Virus record (IMG/VR): IMGVR_UViG_3300035670_001469
Span: 1-20,398 of that record
Strand: one strand, 5' to 3'
DNA length: 20,398 bases
Source of the DNA: a virus
Below, one piece after another: positions 1 to 8,326 of the stretch. The notes under the pieces are model-generated. The model was not told the origin of the DNA and made no database searches. It saw only the letters and a list, made by a program, of their open reading frames with translations. Position numbers and translations under genes: made by a program. Position 1 is the stretch's first letter. Each line of letters begins with the position of its first letter.

Positions 1-32
1 GACGAGCCCCTGGGTCGACGCCGAAGGAGTGA
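1..32 (+). CDS. 3' end of an upstream late gene (partial)
   Basis: Only the last nine codons and a TGA at 30-32 are inside the window, reading R-A-P-G-S-T-P-K-E-stop. The frame is inferred because this TGA lies inside the Shine-Dalgarno region (GAAGGAG, 23-29) of the next gene, the usual compact arrangement in this phage. Nothing can be said about function. A virion gene is likely from position. Confidence 0.35.
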   Translation, partial: RAPGSTPKE

Positions 33-3000
33 ACCGTGGCCGATACGACGAAATCCTCAACCAGTACGGTCGACGCGCTGATGCAGCAGATGTCGCTCCT
101 GCCGGGCTTGCCGATGCAGGCGGACCCCTTCAACAACCTGCAACCGATGCCGGGCGAGCAGAACCCGCAGCAGGAACCGACACCGGAGTCCTAAACCAAA
201 ACCCTGCCGATTACCAGGGGACTCACAAACCCCCGGGGCCGGATAGCGCATCGCTGGCCGACCTAACTGGGAACGGCGTTTACCCCGACGACGTGTACGG
301 CCCGAACGGGGCGCGGTATTACGGGGACGGCAGCGCGCGAGACGCCGAGGCTTTTCGCAAAGCTGTAGCGATGCGCGGCAAGCCCAAGCGCGGTGTGACC
401 ATCTACCGTGCGGTGCCCAAGGGCGCGCCAAACACCATCAACGCTGGCGATTGGGTGACGCTGACGCGCGACTACGCCGTCGACCACGGTGAAGGCGCGC
501 TGGACGGTGACTACAAGATCATCAGCAAGGTGGTCAACGCCGGGAACATCTACACCAACGGCGACAGCATCCAAGAGTGGGGCTACTGGCCCGACGAGGG
601 CGCATACGCGCAAGACGAACGCGCCCCTGCAAAAGCCCCCCAGCCCCGCGGCACCTTCAACCCGCAGGCGCTGCTGATCAGCCTGAATGAGAGCGCCGAC
701 CTCTCGACCTTCCTGCACGAGAGCGGGCACTTCTTCCTCGAGGTGATGGCCGACCTGGCCAGCCGCGACAACGCGCCGCAGCAGATCAAGGACGACATGG
801 CCGCCACGCTCAAGTGGTTTGGCGTGCCGGATCTGGCCACCTGGAACGGCTACACCCTGGACCAGAAGCGCCAGTACCACGAGCGCTGGGCCGAGTCGTT
901 CGAGCAATACCTGTTCGAGGGCAAGGCGCCCAACATCGAGCTGCAGCCGCTGTTCCGGCGGTTCCGCTCGTTCATGGTCGCCGTCTACAAGAGCCTGACG
1001 CAGTTCATGCGTGGGCGCGACCTGAAGGTGAGCGACGAGATCCGTGCGGTGTTTGACCGCATGATCGCCACCGACGAGCAGATCGCCCAGGCCGAGGAGG
1101 CCGCCGGCATGCTGCCCGACTTCGAGGCCACCAACGAGGCGATCGAGACGCTGCAGGCGCGCTCGCTGCGTGATCTCAAGTGGACGATCAACGCCCGCAG
1201 CAAGTACATCAAGAAGCTCACCAAGGAAGCCAAGGACCTGCGCAAGGCGGTCGAGGCCGAGGTGCGCGCCGAGGTGGAGCTTGAGCCGATCTACCGGGCC
1301 ATGAACTGGCTCAGGAAGGGCGAGACGGTTGACCCCGAAACGGGCGACACGATCAAGGCCGAGAAGGGCTTCCGGTTGTCGACCGAGGGCCTGGCCGAGC
1401 TCTTCCCCGAGACCATGCTCGGCCGCCCCGACCTGACCCGGCTCAAGGGCATGACGGCCAAGGAAGGCCTGCACCCCAACCTGGTCGCCGACATGTTCGG
1501 CTTCGAGTCGGGCGAGGCACTGGTGCGCAACATCCTCGACGCCGAGCCCATCGCCTCGGTGGTGGAGGGCAAGACCGACCAGCGCATGATCGAGCGCCAC
1601 GGTGACCTGGCCACGCCCGAGGCGATCGAGGCGGCAGCGAACGAGGCGGTGCACAACGAGGCCCGCGCACGGTCGCTGGCCACCGAGCTCAAGAGCCAGT
1701 CGGAGATGATGAACCAGCGCCAGGACACCGGGCGCACGGCGAGCAACGGTCGGGCCATCACGGTCAACGCGATCACCCAGGCCGCCAAGGAGTTCGCGCT
1801 CAACCTGGCGGCACGCCGTCGCATCAAGGATCTGAAGAACGCCGCGTGGCAGCACCGCGCTGCCGAGGCCCGGGCCGGCAAGCGCTGGCAGCAGCTGACC
1901 GCCGAGGGCAAGACGCAGGAGGCCGTGCAGGCCAAGCGCGACCAGCTCCTGAACAACTACGCCGCCAAGGCGCTGCAGGACGCCCAGGCCGAGGTCAAGA
2001 AGACGCTCGAGTTCTTCAAGCGCGTGGTCACCGGCAACGACGAGAAGATCGTAGAGCGTGGCCGCGACCCCGACGTGGTCAACGCAATGCGCGCCATCCT
2101 GGGCGCCTACGACATCGCCCCGCGCCTGGAGAAGTCTGCGCTCGCGTACATGGAGACGGTGTCGAAGAACGACCCCGCCACCTACGCCGCGCTGCAGCCC
2201 AGCGTGACCGCGGCCCTGGTCAACGCCAAGCCGTTCAGCGAGCTCACGCTCGAGGAGCTGCGTGGCCTGACCGAGGAGCTGCGCGCCATGTGGGCCCTGG
2301 CCAAGCGCTCGAGGCAGATGGAGGTCGACGGCGATCTGATCGACATCCAGGACGCCGCCGACGAGCTGATGGCCCGCATGGACGCGATCGGCATCCCCGA
2401 CCAGGTGCCGGGCGAGAAGGGCGCCATCACCGACCGCGAAGAGGCGGGCATAAAGCTGCAGTTCGCCAAGTCGATCCTGCGCCGGGTGGAGCAGTGGGCT
2501 GAAGGGCTGGACGGCAAGTTCGGCGGGCCCTTCCTGCGACTGGTGTTCCAGCCGATCAAGGACGCCGCCGACCGCTACCGCACCGCCAAGGTCGAGTACC
2601 GTCAGAAGTTCACCGACCTGGTCAAGGGCATCGCACCGCTGCTGCCCCCGGGCCCGGTCGCGGCGCCCGAGATCGGCTACACGTTCGGCAACGCCCGCGA
2701 CTCCGGCATGGCCGAGCTGCTGCACGCGATCCTGCACACCGGCAACGACAGCAACAAGCGCAAGCTGCTGCTGGGCCGTGGCTGGGCGAGCGAGAACGCC
2801 GACGGCACGCTCGACACCAGCCGCTGGGATGCGTTCATCCAGCGCCTGATCACCGAGGGCAAGCTGGGCAAGGAGCACTACGACTTCGCCCAGGGCGTGT
2901 GGGATCTGCTCGAGCAGACCAAGCCCCTGGCGCAGGAGACGCACCGCAAGGTGTTCGGGCGCTACTTTGCCGAGGTCACGGCCAACGAGGTGGTGACTCC

Positions 3001-4507
3001 GTTCGGCACCTACCGCGGCGGCTACGTGCCGGCGCAAACCGACAGCCGCCTGGTCAAGGATGCCAAGCTGCGCGAGCTCGCCGAGGCTGAGAACGAGTCG
3101 ATGGCCTACGCATTCCCGGCGAGCCCCAGCGGGTTCACCAAGAGTCGCGTCGAGTACAACAAGCCGCTGCTGCTGGATCTGCGCACGCTCGGCCAGCACC
3201 TGGACAAGGTGCTGCTGTTCTCGCACATGCAGGGCGCCGTCACCGACGTGCGCCGTCTGCTCACGCGCAAGGACGTGAGCTACGCGCTCGACCGCATCGA
3301 CCCGGGCGCCTACGAGGGCATGCTGATCCCCTGGCTGAACCGCGCCGCCAAGCAGGTCGTCGAGACCCCGGTGGTGGGCGATCGCAAGCTCTCGCGGTTC
3401 CTCTCGGGTGCGCGCTCGCGGGCGGGCATGGCGCTCATGTTCGCCAACCTGAGCAACACCGTGCAGCAGATCACGGGCTTCAGCCTGGCCGCCGTCAAGG
3501 TCAAGCCGGCGCTGATGATGAAGGCCACCGGGCAATTCATCGCCGACCCCAAGGCGATGAAGACCTCGGTCGCCGAGGCCTCGCCCTACATGAAGGACCG
3601 GATGCTCAACGAGGTCGGCGCGATGAACGACGCCGTCGAGCAGATCCTGATCGACCCGAGTCTGCTCGAGAAGAGCCAGGCCTGGACCCAGCGCCACGCC
3701 TACTTCCTGCAGGCGGCCGTCGACAACACGATGAGCCCGATCATCTGGACCGCTGCCTACAACCAGGCGGTGGAGGAGGGCCAGGAGCACAAGGACGCCG
3801 TGCGCTTTGCCGACGGCGTGGTGCGCCAGACCCAAGGCTCGCTGCTGCCCGAGGACATCAGCCGGTTTGAGTCAGGCCCTGGCTACGCCCGACTGTTCAC
3901 GCAGTTCGTGAGCTACTTCAACATGATGGCCAACACCAACGGCACGGCGGTCAAGCAGATCGTCGACGAGATGGGCCTCAAGAAGGGCGCGGGCAAGCTG
4001 CTGTACGTGGCGCTCGCGGGCCTGCTGGTGCCGATCTGGGTGGCCGAGGCGATCGCCCAGGCGTTCCGGGGCGGGCCGGATGACGAGGACAAGGACGGCT
4101 GGCTCGACGACTGGCTGATGGCCGTGTTCGGCCTGGGCACGCTGCGTGGCCTGGTGGCGCAGGTGCCCATCGCGGGCCAGGCGGCGCAGCTGGTGGTGAA
4201 CCGGTTCAACGACAACCCGGCCGACGACAAGTTCAGCCTGTCGCCCGCGGTCTCGCTGATCGAGTCGGCGGCCAGCTCACCGGCCAGCGTCTACAAGGCG
4301 ATCGTCGACGACGGCAACAAGCAGAAGGCCGTGCGCGACGTGGCAGCTGCTGCAACGCTGCTCACCGGCCTGCCCATCTACGGCGCTGCTCGACCGCTCG
4401 GCTACCTGGCCGGCGTGGCGGACGATCGCATCGAGCCCACCGGCCCGATCGACTTCGCCCGTGGCCTGGTCACAGGTACCGCCAGCCCCGAGAGCAAGGT
4501 GCCCTGA
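29..4507 (+). CDS. Large virion/ejection protein with ART-like and HExxH segments
   Basis: Open frame of 1492 codons; residues are numbered from the first possible codon at 29. Codons 1-55 overlap the 52-aa gene in another frame and are probably not translated in this frame, so the true start is uncertain. Residues 58-195 look like an ADP-ribosyltransferase fold with an R-S/T-E pattern: R127 in IYRAVP, T144/T146 in GDWVTLT and E183 in QEWGY. Residues 218-320 carry a zinc-peptidase motif, HESGH (H230, E231, H234), with a downstream E289/E292 candidate ligand. Long charged helical and coiled-coil stretches follow (about 350-420 and 600-680). Hydrophobic helices lie near residues 1325-1345 and 1363-1392. 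Size, position before the tail spike and helix content fit an internal virion protein ejected with the DNA, as in podoviruses. The ART and peptidase parts could act on host proteins. Both activities are motif-based inference; the role is moderately supported. Confidence 0.78.
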   Translation: MNRGRYDEILNQYGRRADAADVAPAGLADAGGPLQQPATDAGRAEPAAGTDTGVLNQNPADYQGTHKPPGPDSASLADLTGNGVYPDDVYGPNGARYYGDGSARDAEAFRKAVAMRGKPKRGVTIYRAVPKGAPNTINAGDWVTLTRDYAVDHGEGALDGDYKIISKVVNAGNIYTNGDSIQEWGYWPDEGAYAQDERAPAKAPQPRGTFNPQALLISLNESADLSTFLHESGHFFLEVMADLASRDNAPQQIKDDMAATLKWFGVPDLATWNGYTLDQKRQYHERWAESFEQYLFEGKAPNIELQPLFRRFRSFMVAVYKSLTQFMRGRDLKVSDEIRAVFDRMIATDEQIAQAEEAAGMLPDFEATNEAIETLQARSLRDLKWTINARSKYIKKLTKEAKDLRKAVEAEVRAEVELEPIYRAMNWLRKGETVDPETGDTIKAEKGFRLSTEGLAELFPETMLGRPDLTRLKGMTAKEGLHPNLVADMFGFESGEALVRNILDAEPIASVVEGKTDQRMIERHGDLATPEAIEAAANEAVHNEARARSLATELKSQSEMMNQRQDTGRTASNGRAITVNAITQAAKEFALNLAARRRIKDLKNAAWQHRAAEARAGKRWQQLTAEGKTQEAVQAKRDQLLNNYAAKALQDAQAEVKKTLEFFKRVVTGNDEKIVERGRDPDVVNAMRAILGAYDIAPRLEKSALAYMETVSKNDPATYAALQPSVTAALVNAKPFSELTLEELRGLTEELRAMWALAKRSRQMEVDGDLIDIQDAADELMARMDAIGIPDQVPGEKGAITDREEAGIKLQFAKSILRRVEQWAEGLDGKFGGPFLRLVFQPIKDAADRYRTAKVEYRQKFTDLVKGIAPLLPPGPVAAPEIGYTFGNARDSGMAELLHAILHTGNDSNKRKLLLGRGWASENADGTLDTSRWDAFIQRLITEGKLGKEHYDFAQGVWDLLEQTKPLAQETHRKVFGRYFAEVTANEVVTPFGTYRGGYVPAQTDSRLVKDAKLRELAEAENESMAYAFPASPSGFTKSRVEYNKPLLLDLRTLGQHLDKVLLFSHMQGAVTDVRRLLTRKDVSYALDRIDPGAYEGMLIPWLNRAAKQVVETPVVGDRKLSRFLSGARSRAGMALMFANLSNTVQQITGFSLAAVKVKPALMMKATGQFIADPKAMKTSVAEASPYMKDRMLNEVGAMNDAVEQILIDPSLLEKSQAWTQRHAYFLQAAVDNTMSPIIWTAAYNQAVEEGQEHKDAVRFADGVVRQTQGSLLPEDISRFESGPGYARLFTQFVSYFNMMANTNGTAVKQIVDEMGLKKGAGKLLYVALAGLLVPIWVAEAIAQAFRGGPDDEDKDGWLDDWLMAVFGLGTLRGLVAQVPIAGQAAQLVVNRFNDNPADDKFSLSPAVSLIESAASSPASVYKAIVDDGNKQKAVRDVAAAATLLTGLPIYGAARPLGYLAGVADDRIEPTGPIDFARGLVTGTASPESKVP
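36..194 (+). CDS. 52-aa protein, possible N-terminal part of the large virion protein
   Basis: GTG start six bases after a strong GAAGGAG ribosome site; 52 codons to a TAA at 192-194. The predicted peptide starts MADTTKSS and is rich in Met, Gln and Pro, with no recognisable domain. Third codon positions are almost all G or C, as in the rest of the late genes. The competing frame that begins at 29 has many A/T third positions here, so this frame is the translated one. It is in the 0 frame, while the giant downstream ORF is in the -1 frame relative to it and has no good start of its own before its first domain. It is therefore either a short independent gene or the true N-terminus of the large protein, joined by a frameshift or separated by an indel. 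Confidence 0.65.
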   Translation: MADTTKSSTSTVDALMQQMSLLPGLPMQADPFNNLQPMPGEQNPQQEPTPES

Positions 4508-4566
4508 TGTGTCCGTGAGCGGAGCCCCTGCGCCTACCATCATTGGCAATCGCAGGAGCTCCGCGC

Positions 4567-6951
4567 ATGACCACCCCATCCACCGCCCGCAAGGCTGGCC
4601 CGTTCAACGGCAACGGGTCGACCACCTCGTTCCCGTTCACGTTCAAGGTCTTCGCGGCCGCTGACATCGCCGTCACCATCGCCAACAGCCTGGGCGTGGA
4701 AACCGCGCTGGTGCTCGACACCGACTACAGCGTGAGCCTGAACGCGAACCAGGAGACCAGCCCCGGCGGCACGATCACCTACCCGATCAGCGGCACGCCC
4801 CTGGCCATTGGCAGCGTGCTCGCCATCGTCGGCGACCTTGACTACGACCAGCCCCTCGATTTGCCGAGCGGTGGCAACTTCTCGCCGCTCGCGCTCGAGA
4901 ACCAGCTCGACCGCACGGTCATGCAGATCCAGCAGCTGCGCGAGGAGGTGGAGCGCTCACTGCGCACCAGCGTCACGACCGGCGCCGATGTCGAGCTGCC
5001 AGCCCCTGAGGCCAACGCATTTATTGGCTGGAACTCTGGGGCCACTGGCCTGCAGAACGTGCAGCTTGAGGACTTGGCCACCGCCGTGGCCTACGCCACG
5101 ATGCGTTACGACACGTTCACCGGTGACGGTGTGACGACGCAGTTCACGCTGCAGACTGACCCGGCCACGCTGGGCAACATGGACGTGTCCGTCGACGGCC
5201 AGACCTACGTGCCCGGCACCGACCACACACTGGTCGGCCAGAACGTCGTGTTCACCGTGGCCCCCATTCTCGGCGCCGAGATCCTGGTGCGTTATGGCCA
5301 AGGGGTGGTGGTTGCCACCGCCGATGCACAGGACGTGAGCTACTTGCCCGCAGGCACCGGAGCCGTCGCCACGACTGTGCAGGCCAAGCTGCGCGAGACG
5401 GTGTCAGTGCGGGATTTTAATGCTGTTGGTGATGGGGTGACGGATGACACAGCTGCAATTCAGGCAGCTATAACATCGTTATCCGCTACTGGCGGCACTG
5501 TATTTTTTCCAAAGGGAACTTACAAGACTGATAGCGGAGTAACGCTTGTAAGTAATCTGACGTTGCAGGGTGAAACTGGTGCAGTAATCAAACCAAGCGA
5601 TTCTGTCCCATTATGGGCCTATCGTGGGGTATCGACCAACAATGTGAAAGTCATTGATCTGACGTTTGAAGGTACCGGAACAGCATTCACGAACGGAAAC
5701 CAACGGCTCCTTCAGATCGAGACTGGTTCCAACATTGAGATCACCGGATGCAACTTCACCAAGGCGCGAGAGGGCGGTGTCTCGCTTAACGGGTGTTCGT
5801 TCGCAATAGTTTCTAATTCGAGCTTCACGAGCTGCTACGGGACGGGGCTAACTACTCGCGACGGGTGTTCAAAAATCACAGTCGATTCGTGCGTTTTCTA
5901 TCTGAACGGCGACACAGGTGTTGCGACTAACGCGGCTGGTCGTGGTCTGCTCTTTTGGGAGACTTCTAACTCGGTCGCGTCAAACTGCGTATTTGAAGGA
6001 AACACTGAATACGGTCTGCGCCTTTACTCTCAGACAGGCGACTCGGAAGCCAACCGCAACATCGCGATTAGTAACTGCGCATTCCGTGACAACGGCACCA
6101 CGGCAACAGGCAAGAGCGACCTCTACATCTACAACGAACACGGCGACACCGAGCGGGTGGTTGTCACCGGCTGCACGTTCTCCACGCGAACCGGCAACAC
6201 TGGTGCCGTGATGAGTGGAACGAACATGACGCTATCTGGATGCTCTTTCAAAGCCATCACGCCGCGATCGAGCAACCATGCCGTGTCCCTGTACGGCGCG
6301 ACGAATGTGGTGTGCGTAGGTAATGTAATTCAGGATTTTGGTTCTGCCTTCAACATGTCGGCGTCCGTTGGGCACGTAACTACGAACTGCACGATGGCCG
6401 ACAACCAGATTGATGGTGTCGTCGAATTCTCTGGCGGTGGAATTGTTGGGACGGGGAACGTGATCTCGAACAACCGGATCAAACACGGCGGCGCTGGAGC
6501 TTCCGATGTCTGCTTCACGATGACGACCGCCAACACGAACTGCAGCATCGTAGGGAACTACGTCGATAGCTTCTATCGCGGGTTTAATCTGGCGTCGTCA
6601 GGGGCATTGATCGCCATTAGGAATAACACCGTAGTCGGGTCCACCGGCACCGGGTTCTTCGCGCAGTACAACACCGACCTCAGCAACCAGATCATCGACG
6701 GGAACGGTTTCGACTCTGCATACCCCAACATGTTCGGGCAGTTCAGAAAGCCGTCAGTTCACAGCTTCGCCCGTTCGACATTTTGGACGAACGTTGTGCC
6801 TTCGTCCGGTGGGGTCGGCGGCGGCGCGAACGTCCAGTGGAAAGTGGGCGACCGCGCCTTCAATAACACACCGGCCGTAGGCCAGCCGAAGTCTTGGGTT
6901 TGCACTGTTGCGGGCGCGCCTGGCACATGGGTCAGCGAAGGCAACCTGTAA
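4567..6951 (+). CDS. Tail spike with pectate-lyase-like beta-helix
   Basis: 794 aa from an ATG with an AGGAG site eight bases upstream. Residues 1-135 form a podovirus fibre-type anchor, including a FPFTFKVF segment and a helical heptad stretch near 115-140 that would trimerise the stalk. A second small beta domain follows (about 180-270). From about residue 277 there is a pectate-lyase-superfamily entry motif, DFNAVGDGVTDDTAAIQAAI, and then repeated Asn/Gly/Cys-rich strands of a right-handed beta-helix to about residue 730. A short C-terminal domain ends the protein. It should be the receptor-binding spike and may cleave surface polysaccharide; no catalytic residues can be assigned by eye. 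The beta-helix section (about 5400 to 6780) is clearly poorer in GC, with A/T third positions, than both ends, which points to an imported module. Confidence 0.9.
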   Translation: MTTPSTARKAGPFNGNGSTTSFPFTFKVFAAADIAVTIANSLGVETALVLDTDYSVSLNANQETSPGGTITYPISGTPLAIGSVLAIVGDLDYDQPLDLPSGGNFSPLALENQLDRTVMQIQQLREEVERSLRTSVTTGADVELPAPEANAFIGWNSGATGLQNVQLEDLATAVAYATMRYDTFTGDGVTTQFTLQTDPATLGNMDVSVDGQTYVPGTDHTLVGQNVVFTVAPILGAEILVRYGQGVVVATADAQDVSYLPAGTGAVATTVQAKLRETVSVRDFNAVGDGVTDDTAAIQAAITSLSATGGTVFFPKGTYKTDSGVTLVSNLTLQGETGAVIKPSDSVPLWAYRGVSTNNVKVIDLTFEGTGTAFTNGNQRLLQIETGSNIEITGCNFTKAREGGVSLNGCSFAIVSNSSFTSCYGTGLTTRDGCSKITVDSCVFYLNGDTGVATNAAGRGLLFWETSNSVASNCVFEGNTEYGLRLYSQTGDSEANRNIAISNCAFRDNGTTATGKSDLYIYNEHGDTERVVVTGCTFSTRTGNTGAVMSGTNMTLSGCSFKAITPRSSNHAVSLYGATNVVCVGNVIQDFGSAFNMSASVGHVTTNCTMADNQIDGVVEFSGGGIVGTGNVISNNRIKHGGAGASDVCFTMTTANTNCSIVGNYVDSFYRGFNLASSGALIAIRNNTVVGSTGTGFFAQYNTDLSNQIIDGNGFDSAYPNMFGQFRKPSVHSFARSTFWTNVVPSSGGVGGGANVQWKVGDRAFNNTPAVGQPKSWVCTVAGAPGTWVSEGNL

Positions 6952-7214
6952 TGACCCCCACCCCCTCCATCCTCGCCGCCATCCTCCGCAGCCTTGGCTT
7001 CAGGGCTATCACGCTGCCGCCGCTGGGCATCTACGCGCTGCCGGAGTGCTGCGGAGATGCTCGGCTGGCGCGGCATGAGGCCCGCCACTGGGAGCAGTAC
7101 CAGCGCATGGGTGCTATCCGCTTCTACGCAACCTACTTCTATCAATGCACGCGGTACGGCTACCGCAACGCCCCCATGGAACTTGAGGCCCGTGCGGCCG
7201 AGATGAAAGGCTGA
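6951..7214 (+). CDS. Small HEARH metallopeptidase-like phage protein
   Basis: 87 aa. The ATG overlaps the spike gene's stop (TAATG) and has GAAGG nine bases upstream. The central motif HEARH (H42, E43, H46) is a gluzincin-type HExxH, and an E in the PMELEARAAE segment (E77 or E79) can serve as third zinc ligand. The middle is aromatic (RFYATYFYQ) and could touch a membrane. No signal peptide is evident. It is the first gene of a block containing endolysin and holin genes, so a part in lysis or envelope degradation is plausible, although nothing proves protease activity. The ATG at 6951 is chosen over upstream in-frame codons because those lie inside the spike gene. Confidence 0.82.
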   Translation: MTPTPSILAAILRSLGFRAITLPPLGIYALPECCGDARLARHEARHWEQYQRMGAIRFYATYFYQCTRYGYRNAPMELEARAAEMKG

Positions 7215-7215
7215 C

Positions 7216-7467
7216 ATGACTGACGACGATTTCCGCCGCCTGGAGACCAAAGTGGACAAGCTCACCGATGCCGTGTCCAAGTTGATCTTGGTCGAGGAGC
7301 GCCTGGCCAACCAGGGCGAGCGCATCGGCCGGGTGGAGCAGGCTGTGGCGGTTGTTGAGACCAACGTCTCAAAGCTCGATCGCACCGTCAGCACATGGAT
7401 CAATCGTGGCATCGGTGCCTGGGCGCTCGCACTCCTGATCTGGTCTGTCGGCCAGAAGCTCCTATGA
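7216..7467 (+). CDS. Coiled-coil protein with C-terminal TM helix (holin/XhlA-like)
   Basis: 83 aa. The ATG lies one base after the previous stop, with AAAGG nearby. Residues 1-60 are a heptad-rich coiled coil (RRLETKVDKLTDAVSKL and following). Residues 66-82 (GIGAWALALLIWSVGQK) form one membrane helix at the C-terminus. This tail-anchored plan resembles XhlA/hemolysin-type and other small lysis-accessory proteins found next to endolysins. It may be a holin partner or antiholin. The 3' end overlaps the endolysin start by ATGA, so the two are translationally coupled. Confidence 0.82.
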   Translation: MTDDDFRRLETKVDKLTDAVSKLILVEERLANQGERIGRVEQAVAVVETNVSKLDRTVSTWINRGIGAWALALLIWSVGQKLL

Positions 7468-7934
7468 ACTTCGACCAGGCCTTTGATCTGCTCCTCGGCC
7501 ACGAGGGCGGCTATTCCGACCACAAGGACGACAACGGTGGCAAGACCCGGTTCGGGGTCACCGAGGCCGTCGCACGCGAGGTGGGCTACCGTGGCGACAT
7601 GCGCGAGCTTCCCCTGGATCTGGCCAAGCGGATCTATCTCGAGGACTACTGGCGCCCGATGCGCTGCGATGAGCTGCCCGAGGAGGCGCGCTACGTGGCG
7701 TTCGACGCGGCCGTGAACTCGGGCGTGGGCCAGGCGACGCTGTGGCTGCAGAGGGCGGTCGGCGCCAAGCCCGACGGCATTCTTGGGCCCATGACTTTGG
7801 CAGCTGCCAAAGCAACACCCAACCTCAAGCTAAAGCTGCTCTCGCAGCGCCTGCAGTTCATGGCGAACCTGCACGCCTGGCCGGCGTTTGGTCGTGGCTG
7901 GGCTCGGCGGATTGCCATTCTGATGGAGATGTGA
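7464..7934 (+). CDS. Endolysin, GH108 N-acetylmuramidase
   Basis: 156 aa, the usual length for this family. The N-terminal glycoside hydrolase 108 domain starts with LLLGHEGGYSDHKDDNGGKT; E14 in HEGGY is the expected catalytic acid, and the following N-G-G and FGVTE segments are typical. The C-terminal part (about 85-156), with KPDGILGPMTL, is a peptidoglycan-binding type 3 domain. It would cut the glycan backbone of peptidoglycan at lysis. There is no signal peptide or SAR helix, so export should depend on the neighbouring holin. The start at 7464 overlaps the previous stop (ATGA). Confidence 0.95.
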   Translation: MNFDQAFDLLLGHEGGYSDHKDDNGGKTRFGVTEAVAREVGYRGDMRELPLDLAKRIYLEDYWRPMRCDELPEEARYVAFDAAVNSGVGQATLWLQRAVGAKPDGILGPMTLAAAKATPNLKLKLLSQRLQFMANLHAWPAFGRGWARRIAILMEM

Positions 7935-7936
7935 CC

Positions 7937-8326
7937 ATGGACCCGGTGAGCGCAATCCTCGGCATCGGCGGCAAGCTGATCGACCGCCTGTGGCCCGACC
8001 CCGAGCAAAAGGCGCAGGCGCAGCTGGCGCTCCTTGAGCTCGCGCAGAAGGGTGAGCTCGCCGAGTTCACCGGCCGCGCCGAGATCGTCAAGACCGAAGC
8101 GGCCTCCAACCACTGGCTCGCCGCCAACTGGCGACCGCTCACGATGCTGACCTTCTGCGGTCTCATCGTCGCCCGCTGGTTCGGCTGGGCCGCGCCCAAC
8201 CTGTCCGAGGCCGAGTACTTGAAGCTCTGGTCGATTGTCGAGTTTGGCCTCGGCGGCTACGTCGTCGGGCGCAGTGTTGAGAAGATCGTTCCGGCGGCCG
8301 CGGCCGCGCTGAAAGGGAGCAAATGA
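7937..8326 (+). CDS. 3TM-type holin
   Basis: 129 aa. The ATG lies two bases after the endolysin stop. The start MDPVSAILGIGGKLIDRLWPDP followed by a charged helix and NHWLAANWRPLTM matches the 3TM holin family first described for gene-transfer-agent release. Hydrophobic segments lie at the N-terminus, near residues 62-82 (a WRPLTMLTFCGLIVARWF helix) and near 95-112 (a glycine-rich helix). It should form the inner-membrane hole that lets the GH108 enzyme reach the wall. The 3' end overlaps the next start by ATGA, and the C-terminus is basic (LKGSK). No Rz/Rz1 pair was found beside it. Confidence 0.88.
   Translation: MDPVSAILGIGGKLIDRLWPDPEQKAQAQLALLELAQKGELAEFTGRAEIVKTEAASNHWLAANWRPLTMLTFCGLIVARWFGWAAPNLSEAEYLKLWSIVEFGLGGYVVGRSVEKIVPAAAAALKGSK

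Noticed and set aside
263-3835. A 1190-codon open frame on the minus strand opposite the large virion gene
   Set aside because: It is a shadow of a GC-rich gene. The plus frame has known motifs and G/C third positions, while the minus translation is a monotonous Leu/Val/Gly/Arg/His mix without domains.
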